Below are positions 42,414 to 48,862 of a stretch of DNA of 48,862 nt, piece after piece. Each line of letters starts with the position of its first letter. Positions within the stretch are counted from its first letter, which is position 1. Location: contig MEDT01000046.1 of assembly GCA_001724175.1 (NCBI GenBank), positions 10,738-59,599 on the forward strand, in the 5' to 3' direction. The notes under the pieces were generated by a model. That model saw nothing but the letters and a program-made list of their open reading frames with translations. It was not told the DNA's origin and did not search any database. This DNA comes from Cytophagaceae bacterium SCN 52-12 (GTDB taxonomy: Bacteria > Bacteroidota > Bacteroidia > Cytophagales > Spirosomataceae). The position numbers and the translations under genes were made by a program.

Positions 42414-43670
42414 ATGAACTCTTTTTTTGGAGTGCTCCTGTTTGCACTTTTTTTGCTATTGGTCGACAGGTACGTCTGGTCCGGAACCAAAACGCTTATC
42501 CCGGAGGGTAAAACCCGTTTGCTCAGAACTTTTTCTACTCTTTTCTGGGGCTATACAGCTATCTCGCTGCTGGTTTTGCTGCTTTTCCTTGTTTTCCCGG
42601 AAGAGAAGCTGCCGCATGGCATGAGATCTCTCTTTTTCATGGTGATTGGAGTGCCTCTCCTGGGAAAGCTGCTGACGGTTTTCGTGCTTTCTCTCGATGA
42701 CGTAAGAAGGGGTATAACCTGGATGGCAAAGTCTGCGTCCGGGAAACCGGCGAAGGGCGCAGCTGAACCCGGTCATCCGACTATTTCCCGGTCTGAATTC
42801 CTGACGAAAACTGCCGCGGCGGCAGGAGTCGGTCTGGCCGGGACCCTCGTCTTCGGCATTCTGTCGGGGGCTCACGATTACCGCGTAAGAAGAATACGCC
42901 TTTCGCTGAAAAACCTGCCGGCGAAGTTTAACGGCCTGCGGATCGTACAGCTTTCGGATATTCATACGGGGAGCTTCTATAACCAGACGGCTGTAAAAGG
43001 AGGAGTGGAGATGGCGCTGAACGAGAAGCCCGATCTCATTGTTTTTACGGGCGATCTCGTAAATGACCAGACTTCCGAGGCAAATGAATATATCCCTGTT
43101 TTCCGGAAAGTGAAAGCCCCGCTCGGCGTGTACTCGGTTTTGGGAAATCATGACTACGGCGACTACAGGCGGTGGGCCAGCAAGCATGCCAAGGAGCAGA
43201 ATTTTTCAGATATGCTTGCAGCGCATAAGGCATTGGGCTGGGATTTGATGCTGGACGAAAACAGGGCGATTACGGTAGAAGGAGAGTCTATCGGCCTGGT
43301 CGGAATTCAGAATTGGGGAGGAGGACGTTTCCCGAAGTACGGCGACCTGGACAAGGCGCTGGCCGGCGCCGGAGATTTCCCGGTGAAAATTTTATTGTCG
43401 CACGATCCGAGCCATTGGGATCTGCAGGTAATACCGGAACGCCCTGAAATCGATCTGATGCTGGCCGGTCATACGCATGGCATGCAATTCGGGGTCGAAA
43501 TCCCGGGTTTCCGCTGGAGCCCGGCACAGTATAATTACAAACACTGGGCAGGACTTTATGAGGACAAAAACCAGTATCTGTATGTAAACAGGGGGTTTGG
43601 CTATATCGGCTATCCGGGCAGAGTAGGGATATTGCCTGAGATTACCGTGATAGAATTGGTAAAAGGATAG
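42414..43670 (+). CDS. membrane-anchored metallophosphoesterase
   Basis: A 418-residue protein with three or four N-terminal transmembrane helices (within residues 1-95) and a further TAT-like/hydrophobic segment (SEFLTKTAAAAGVGLAGTL). The calcineurin-like domain has SDIHTG (Asp182, His184), GDLV (213), GNHD (244-247) and GHTHG near residue 365, all metal ligands of the family. It resembles YkuE/UDP-diacylglucosamine-type phosphoesterases, but the substrate is unknown. ATG 42414 is preferred to a GTG at 42408. It follows the NifU-type gene after 25 nt. Confidence 0.9.
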   Translation: MNSFFGVLLFALFLLLVDRYVWSGTKTLIPEGKTRLLRTFSTLFWGYTAISLLVLLLFLVFPEEKLPHGMRSLFFMVIGVPLLGKLLTVFVLSLDDVRRGITWMAKSASGKPAKGAAEPGHPTISRSEFLTKTAAAAGVGLAGTLVFGILSGAHDYRVRRIRLSLKNLPAKFNGLRIVQLSDIHTGSFYNQTAVKGGVEMALNEKPDLIVFTGDLVNDQTSEANEYIPVFRKVKAPLGVYSVLGNHDYGDYRRWASKHAKEQNFSDMLAAHKALGWDLMLDENRAITVEGESIGLVGIQNWGGGRFPKYGDLDKALAGAGDFPVKILLSHDPSHWDLQVIPERPEIDLMLAGHTHGMQFGVEIPGFRWSPAQYNYKHWAGLYEDKNQYLYVNRGFGYIGYPGRVGILPEITVIELVKG

Positions 43671-43754
43671 CACGTTTCTTATAGCGGGTCTCCGCAAACT
43701 AAAATCCCGTACCTGACGTTATCATCAGACAATCGTGTTTTGAATATTGAGGTC

Positions 43755-43994
43755 ATGAAAAAAATCCCGTTTCTTTTGCTGCTCCTTTTCGTTTCAGGCG
43801 GCGCCTGGGCTGCAGACAGCATTGTATCCGTAGCCGGCCAGGCTTCTGTTGAAGCAGTCATGAAGCCCGAGACGGTTAACATGAAGCCTGAGACGACTAA
43901 GAGAAAGAAAAATAAAGGCTATAAAAAACCTAAAAAGAAGAAGTTCCTCGGGATTTTCAAGCGGAAGAGCTCCTGCGATTGCCCCAAACACTGA
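43755..43994 (+). CDS. small secreted Lys-rich protein with Cys-Asp-Cys tail
   Basis: A 79-residue protein with a signal peptide (MKKIPFLLLLLFVSGGAWAA). The mature part has a duplicated MKPET motif (residues 36-40 and 43-47), then a strongly basic stretch (KRKKNKGYKKPKKKKF) and ends in SSCDCPKH. I do not recognise it. The basic stretch might bind nucleic acid or polyanionic surface polymers and the CDC end could bind metal; both are guesses. It lies alone after the metallophosphoesterase gene. Confidence 0.6.
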   Translation: MKKIPFLLLLLFVSGGAWAADSIVSVAGQASVEAVMKPETVNMKPETTKRKKNKGYKKPKKKKFLGIFKRKSSCDCPKH

Positions 43995-44066
43995 TTTTGC
44001 GACCGGGTTCCCGGAGTGTTACCGGCACGTTTCTGCAAGGGTGATTTTCTGATAAGCTCATTTTAG

Positions 44067-44105
44067 CCGTCGGTTTTCCGGTACTGGAAAGTTGACGGTT
44101 TTTTT
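44067..44105 (+). terminator. Rho-independent terminator upstream of gcvP
   Basis: CCGTCGGTTTTCC (44067-44079) pairs with GGAAAGTTGACGG (44086-44098), three G:U pairs, loop GGTACT, followed by seven T at 44099-44105. It ends the transcript of the small Lys-rich protein gene. Confidence 0.75.
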
Positions 44106-44106
44106 G

Positions 44107-44114
44107 TACTTTTG
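44107..44114 (+). promoter_or_regulatory. gcvP: Bacteroidota -7 element for gcvP
   Basis: TACTTTTG fits TAnnTTTG exactly, 59 nt before the gcvP ATG. A good -33 TTG at normal spacing is missing (the nearest TTG is 12 nt away inside the terminator stem), so the promoter call is moderate. It directly adjoins the terminator's T run. Confidence 0.5.
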
Positions 44115-44173
44115 CGGGCCGGCAGACAAGACTGTTTGTCGCGAAAAAACAGGGCATTAGCACTTTTCAACAA

Positions 44174-47062
44174 ATGAAAATCAACCTGCACGAAACCGAG
44201 AGGTTTGAGAAAAGACACCATGGCAAATCTGCTTCTGAAACGGAAGAGATGCTCGGGATTCTGGGCGTAGCATCTGTCGACGAGCTGATTGATCAGACAG
44301 TACCCGCCCACATTCGCCTTAAACAGCCTCTGTCGCTGCCTACAGGTGTATCCGAACAGCTGTTCCTGGCTGAGTTTAAGCGGATTGCCAAAATGAATGC
44401 CGTTTTAAAATCATATATCGGTACCGGCTACTATGATACGGTTGTACCGAATGTGATTCTCAGGAATATACTTGAAAATCCTGCGTGGTATACAGCGTAT
44501 ACACCTTACCAGGCGGAGATTGCACAGGGCAGGCTGGAAATGCTGCTGAATTTCCAGACGGTAGTTATTGATCTTACGGGAATGGAGATCGCCAATGCCT
44601 CGTTGCTGGACGAAGGAACGGCCGCCGCCGAGGCGATGACCATGATCCACGCGCTTCGTCCCGCCGGAAGAAAACAGGCTCTTAAATTCTTCGTTTCAGG
44701 GCAGGTACATCCTCAGACCATCGATGTGCTGATGACGAGGTCGGAGCCTCTGGGTATTGAGGTGGTAGTTGGAGATTATAAAGAAATGGATCTTTCAGAT
44801 CCGGACTGGTATGGCGTATTGTTGCAATATCCCGGTACGGACGGACGTGTGGAGGATTATACCAGCTTTATTTCGTCTGCCCATGAAAACGGCATCCAGG
44901 TGGCGGTTGCTGCGGATCTGCTGAGCCTGACCCTCCTCAAATCGCCCGGAGAAATGGGCGCCGACGTAGTGGTAGGCTCGGCGCAGAGGCTTGGCGTGCC
45001 AATGGGTTTCGGCGGTCCGCATGCAGGATTCTTTGCTGCAAAAGAGATCCATAAAAGACATATCCCCGGACGTATTATCGGGGCTACCGTCGACGCAGAG
45101 GGCAACCGTGCGCTGAGAATGGCGCTCCAGACAAGAGAGCAGCACATACGCAGGGAGAAAGCGACGTCCAATATCTGTACGGCGCAGGTGCTGCTGGCGG
45201 TGATGTCGGGAGCATATGCTGTTTATCACGGGCCCGAAGGCCTGAAGGCGATCGCTGCGCGTATACACGGTTTTGCGACCTTATTTGCCGATACTGTTAA
45301 AAAATTCGGCTACAGGGTGCTGCACGACAACTTTTTTGATACAGTTACCATCCAGACGCCTTTTGCCAAAAGGCTCCGGGAGGAATCGGTAAAATGGGGG
45401 CTGAACTTACGTCACTACCCGTTTCCCGATACCCGGATAGGGATATCGTTTGATGAGACCAAGACTTTCCAGGATGTGATCGACCTGCTCAACCTGTTTG
45501 CAGATACTGCTGCATTCCAGGGGGAGCTGGAAATCGGAGATGAAGTCGAGTCTGCTTTACCCGGGGATTTGCTGAGAAAGACAGCCTATCTCAAACACCC
45601 GGTATTCAACTCCTATCATACCGAGCACGAGATGCTGAGGTACCTGAAGTCGCTGGAAGACAAGGACCTGTCGCTTGTGCATTCCATGATTTCCCTGGGT
45701 AGCTGTACCATGAAGCTGAATGCAACCGCGGAAATGATACCGGTTACGTGGCCGGAACTGGCCAATATCCACCCTTTTGTACCGGCCAGCCAGGTGAAGG
45801 GCTATCAGCATATCACCGACCAGCTCGACGGATGGTTATCTGCCATTACAGGCTTTGCAAAGGTTTCCCTTCAGCCTAATTCCGGTGCGCAAGGTGAATA
45901 TGCGGGTCTGATGGCCATCCGCAGGTGGCATTTGAGCAGGGGAGAGGGGTACCGGAACGTGGCGCTTATACCGGCGTCCGCCCACGGGACCAACCCGGCT
46001 TCGGCTGTGATGGCCGGCATGAAAGTGGTCGTAACAAAATGTGACGAAAGAGGGAATATCGATGTGGAAGACTTGAAGGCAAACGCCGAGAAGTACAGCA
46101 ATGAGCTGGCTGCTCTGATGGTGACCTATCCTTCGACATATGGCGTTTATGAAGAAAGCATCCGGGAAATCTGCGAACTGGTTCATTTGCATGGCGGGCA
46201 GGTCTATATGGACGGCGCTAATATGAACGCACAGGTAGGGCTCACCAGCCCGGGTACGATAGGAGCGGACGTCTGCCATCTGAACCTGCATAAGACTTTC
46301 TGTATACCGCACGGCGGCGGCGGTCCCGGGGTCGGGCCAATCGGTGTTGCGGAGCACCTGGTGCCGTTTTTACCGGGGCATGTTCATCCCGGCGCTGAGG
46401 AAACAAAAAACAAGCCTGCAGGTGCGGTATCCGCGGCGGCTTTCGGAAGCGCCAGCATATTGCCGATTTCTTATGCGTATATCGTCATGATGGGCGGAGA
46501 GGGATTGACCAATGCCACTAAAAATGCGATCCTCAACGCCAACTATGTCAAAACCAGGCTGGAGGCGCATTACCCGATCCTGTATACCGGAGCAAACGGG
46601 CGGTGCGCGCATGAGATGATAGTCGACTGCCGGCCGTTTAAAGCTGTCGGGGTGGAGGCCGAAGATCTTGCCAAACGATTGATGGATTACGGGTTTCATT
46701 CCCCGACCTTGTCGTTCCCCGTCGCAGGGACGCTGATGATCGAGCCGACAGAGTCGGAGTCCAAAGCCGAGCTAGACCGCTTTTGCGATGCGATGATTTC
46801 AATCCGCAAGGAAATAAGAGAGATAGAAGAAGGGATTGCGGATAAGTCGGACAACGTTTTGAAGCGGGCTCCCCATACCTACCGGGTGGCGCTTACGGAG
46901 GATTGGAACCGGCCCTATTCCAGGGAGAAGGCGGTTTTCCCGCTTCCGTACCTGCGTTTCAGGAAGTTCTGGCCGAGCGTCAGCAGGGTCGACAATGCCT
47001 ATGGAGATCGTAACCTGATTTGTGCCTGTATCCCGACAGAAGAATATGCCGTGGCAGAATAG
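44174..47062 (+). CDS. gcvP: glycine dehydrogenase (decarboxylating), glycine cleavage P protein
   Basis: A 962-residue single-chain P protein that decarboxylates glycine with PLP and passes the aminomethyl group to the H protein. The first half is the N-terminal subunit-like domain ([20 protein letters not shown] in outline, GGPHAGFFA); the second half has the PLP-lysine motif [18 protein letters not shown] with Lys707. Length is the usual 950-960. gcvT and gcvH are not in the window. It has its own -7 element and is followed by tyrS 48 nt later on the same strand, which may be cotranscribed. Confidence 0.96.
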   Translation: MKINLHETERFEKRHHGKSASETEEMLGILGVASVDELIDQTVPAHIRLKQPLSLPTGVSEQLFLAEFKRIAKMNAVLKSYIGTGYYDTVVPNVILRNILENPAWYTAYTPYQAEIAQGRLEMLLNFQTVVIDLTGMEIANASLLDEGTAAAEAMTMIHALRPAGRKQALKFFVSGQVHPQTIDVLMTRSEPLGIEVVVGDYKEMDLSDPDWYGVLLQYPGTDGRVEDYTSFISSAHENGIQVAVAADLLSLTLLKSPGEMGADVVVGSAQRLGVPMGFGGPHAGFFAAKEIHKRHIPGRIIGATVDAEGNRALRMALQTREQHIRREKATSNICTAQVLLAVMSGAYAVYHGPEGLKAIAARIHGFATLFADTVKKFGYRVLHDNFFDTVTIQTPFAKRLREESVKWGLNLRHYPFPDTRIGISFDETKTFQDVIDLLNLFADTAAFQGELEIGDEVESALPGDLLRKTAYLKHPVFNSYHTEHEMLRYLKSLEDKDLSLVHSMISLGSCTMKLNATAEMIPVTWPELANIHPFVPASQVKGYQHITDQLDGWLSAITGFAKVSLQPNSGAQGEYAGLMAIRRWHLSRGEGYRNVALIPASAHGTNPASAVMAGMKVVVTKCDERGNIDVEDLKANAEKYSNELAALMVTYPSTYGVYEESIREICELVHLHGGQVYMDGANMNAQVGLTSPGTIGADVCHLNLHKTFCIPHGGGGPGVGPIGVAEHLVPFLPGHVHPGAEETKNKPAGAVSAAAFGSASILPISYAYIVMMGGEGLTNATKNAILNANYVKTRLEAHYPILYTGANGRCAHEMIVDCRPFKAVGVEAEDLAKRLMDYGFHSPTLSFPVAGTLMIEPTESESKAELDRFCDAMISIRKEIREIEEGIADKSDNVLKRAPHTYRVALTEDWNRPYSREKAVFPLPYLRFRKFWPSVSRVDNAYGDRNLICACIPTEEYAVAE

Positions 47063-47110
47063 CGGCATGCTGACCTGTATACGGTACCCATACTCATAAA
47101 AAAAAGTAGA

Positions 47111-48415
47111 ATGCCTGTTAATTTTTTAGAAGAGTTGCGCTGGCGCGGTATGCTGCAGGATATCATGCCCGGAACAGAAGAGCTATTGAACAAAGAAAAA
47201 ATCTCGGGATATATCGGTTTTGATCCTACCGCATCTTCCCTGCATATCGGTAACCTGGCGACGATCATGCTGCTTGTCCACCTGCAGAGGGCAGGTCATA
47301 AACCCTATGCGCTGATCGGCGGAGCGACAGGTATGATCGGAGACCCTTCATTTAAGGCAGCTGAAAGGTCCTTTCTTTCAGAGGAAACACTTATTGTGAA
47401 CCAGGAAGGGATCAGGAAACAGCTGATGCATTTCCTGGACTTTGAATCGGGGGAGAACGCCGCCGTAATGGTCAACAATTACGACTGGTTCAAGGATATG
47501 GGCTTCCTGCAGTTTCTGCGTGAGGCAGGCAAGTATCTGAGCGTCAATTATATGATGTCGAAAGACTCGGTTAAGAAACGCCTTGAAACAGGGATATCTT
47601 TTACCGAATTCTCCTACCAGCTGCTACAGGGATATGACTTTTTCTACCTGTACAAGAAATACAATATCAGGCTTCAGATGGGCGGCTCCGATCAGTGGGG
47701 CAATATTACGACCGGTACTGAGATCATACGGAGGAAGGAAGGAGATGAAGAAGGCTATTTCAAAGCTTATGCGCTTACTACGCCTTTGGTAACCAAAGCT
47801 GACGGGACCAAATTCGGGAAAAGCGAAGGAGGAAATATATGGCTGGACCCGCAAAGGACATCGCCCTACCAGTTTTACCAGTTCTGGCTCAACCAGTCAG
47901 ATGAAGATTCGCACAGGCTGCTGAGGGTGTTCACTTTGCTCGGCAGGGAAGAAATCGAGCGGCTGGAAGAGGAACATGCCGGAGCGCCGCATCTCCGGAT
48001 CATGCAGAAGGCGCTTGCAAAGGATGTCACGATCAGGGTTCATTCCCATGAAGATTATGAGCTGGCTGTTAAGGCATCAGAAGTATTGTTCGGGAAGGCG
48101 ACGCTCGACACCCTGAAGAGTATCGGCTCCTCCGAATTTGAAACGATTTTTGAAGGCGTTCCGCAAAGCACGCTTTCACGCAGCACATGGAACGGGACCG
48201 GGAATGTGCTTGATCTGGTCTCGGTAGCTACCAACCTGGAGATCTACCCGTCAAAAGGTGAGGCGCGCAGGGCGATCCAGCAAGGCGCTGTAAGCATCAA
48301 TAAGACCAAAATAACCGCTGCGGAGCAGGCATTGTCAGATTTCGAATTGCTGCAGGATCAGTTCCTCCTGGTGTCAAAGGGAAAGAAGAACCATCTTATC
48401 AAAATAGAGGACTAG
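47111..48415 (+). CDS. tyrS: tyrosine--tRNA ligase
   Basis: A 434-residue class I aminoacyl-tRNA synthetase that charges tRNA-Tyr. The HIGH motif is HIGN (residues 45-48), the KMSKS loop is KFGKS (234-238), the tyrosine site is SYQLLQGYDF with DQWGNI, and an S4 RNA-binding domain (EARRAIQQGAVSINKTKI) ends the protein. The KFGKS form marks the TyrRS type found in most bacteria (TyrS). No T-box leader is visible in the 48 nt before it. Confidence 0.96.
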   Translation: MPVNFLEELRWRGMLQDIMPGTEELLNKEKISGYIGFDPTASSLHIGNLATIMLLVHLQRAGHKPYALIGGATGMIGDPSFKAAERSFLSEETLIVNQEGIRKQLMHFLDFESGENAAVMVNNYDWFKDMGFLQFLREAGKYLSVNYMMSKDSVKKRLETGISFTEFSYQLLQGYDFFYLYKKYNIRLQMGGSDQWGNITTGTEIIRRKEGDEEGYFKAYALTTPLVTKADGTKFGKSEGGNIWLDPQRTSPYQFYQFWLNQSDEDSHRLLRVFTLLGREEIERLEEEHAGAPHLRIMQKALAKDVTIRVHSHEDYELAVKASEVLFGKATLDTLKSIGSSEFETIFEGVPQSTLSRSTWNGTGNVLDLVSVATNLEIYPSKGEARRAIQQGAVSINKTKITAAEQALSDFELLQDQFLLVSKGKKNHLIKIED

Positions 48416-48491
48416 CCGGGAGCAAAATCGGCCCCGCGTCCGGTCCGGAAGAAATGATCAGGAATGAATATGTTTACTATGACATTAGTTT

Positions 48492-48862
48492 ATGGTAGAT
48501 TATAATCCCAAAGAATGGGTAAGAATCATTTTTTCAATTCATAAAGCAGATACGCTTCGGAAGCTTTTTCCGCTGCTTATTTTTATCTTTTTGTACACGT
48601 CAGTCTTCGCCTACCTGGTACTCGGATACTGGCGCATCGGCGAAACGTCTGATCTGCGGAACCTGTCTGTTATCCACTCGCTCCTGGGGTTCGTGATCTC
48701 TCTCCTGCTGGTTTTCAGGACTAACACTGCGTATGACAGGTGGTGGGAAGGCCGCAAACAATGGGGGAGCCTCATCAACGCGAGCCGGAATATTGCCCTG
48801 AAGCTGAACCACCTGCTGAAAGACGCTTCCCAGGAAGAACGCCTTTATTTCGGGAAGATGAT
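48492..48862 (+). CDS. bestrophin/UPF0187-family membrane channel (partial, C-terminus off right edge)
   Basis: The first 123 codons of a gene that continues beyond the window. It starts MVDYNPKEWVRIIFSIHKAD, then a transmembrane helix (LFPLLIFIFLYTSVFAYLVL), a second (SLLGFVISLLLVFRTN) and the family signature NTAYDRWWEGRKQWG. Bacterial bestrophins are pentameric ion channels of about 300 residues; some conduct cations, others anions. It starts 76 nt after tyrS on the same strand; an independent promoter is not obvious. Confidence 0.87.
   Translation, partial: MVDYNPKEWVRIIFSIHKADTLRKLFPLLIFIFLYTSVFAYLVLGYWRIGETSDLRNLSVIHSLLGFVISLLLVFRTNTAYDRWWEGRKQWGSLINASRNIALKLNHLLKDASQEERLYFGKM

Noticed and set aside
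44000-44173. Glycine riboswitch before gcvP
   Set aside because: The gap is filled by a terminator and a promoter element; no tandem aptamer-like conserved motifs are visible.

Overview
The window is a stretch of ordinary-looking chromosome from a member of the Bacteroidota, most likely a Sphingobacteriales/Cytophagales-type environmental bacterium; I cannot name the species. The evidence is the protein families (DUF5723 barrel, DUF6786-like lipoprotein, DUF1573, RprX/RprY-like two-component pair, MHS transporter beside acs, split YgaP-like pair), the near absence of Shine-Dalgarno sequences, and several promoters with the Bacteroidota -33 TTG / -7 TAnnTTTG pattern. I see no tRNA, rRNA, CRISPR array, prophage or insertion sequence. 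Most genes are intact; only the two at the window edges are cut.

Layout. 1-823 (minus): 3' part of a SAM-dependent methyltransferase is off the left edge. 1026-5518 (plus): MHS-family transporter, small membrane protein, acetyl-CoA synthetase (acs) and a DUF1080 protein, which look like one carboxylate uptake/activation unit with a possible attenuator in front of acs. 5519-5943: a long intergenic palindromic repeat. 5944-10181: an orphan membrane protein, then a minus-strand run of NTF2-like protein, penicillin-acylase-family Ntn hydrolase and a small membrane protein. 10352-15841: a very large alpha-2-macroglobulin lipoprotein with the thioester motif. 15869-23592: DUF6786-like lipoprotein, small secreted basic protein, DUF5723 barrel protein, short RecQ helicase, PBP4-type DD-carboxypeptidase, MORN/YwqK-like lipoprotein. 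23689-28213: GDP-L-fucose synthase, Lrp/AsnC regulator, TPR protein, beta-CASP ribonuclease-type hydrolase. 28229-33153: two complete two-component systems on either side of a DUF1573 protein. 33154-34350: two intergenic regions holding palindromes, a candidate small RNA with its own promoter and terminator, and a small secreted protein with a duplicated motif. 34351-39951: fabG, a BatA-like vWA membrane protein, DUF2279 protein, ThuA-domain protein, and a rhodanese plus DUF2892 pair. 40120-48862: Rpn-like PD-(D/E)XK nuclease, Crp/Fnr regulator, NifU-type Fe-S protein, metallophosphoesterase, small Lys-rich secreted protein, gcvP, tyrS, and the beginning of a bestrophin-family channel gene.

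No single novel multi-gene system stands out. The most interesting candidates are (i) the roughly 100-nt small RNA at 33375-33476, (ii) the mutually exclusive hairpins in front of acs, (iii) the Rpn-like nuclease with in-frame internal starts, (iv) the palindromes, including one that supplies the stop codons of two convergent genes, and (v) the secreted protein carrying two copies of a Y-[TS]-P-[DE]-Q-L motif.
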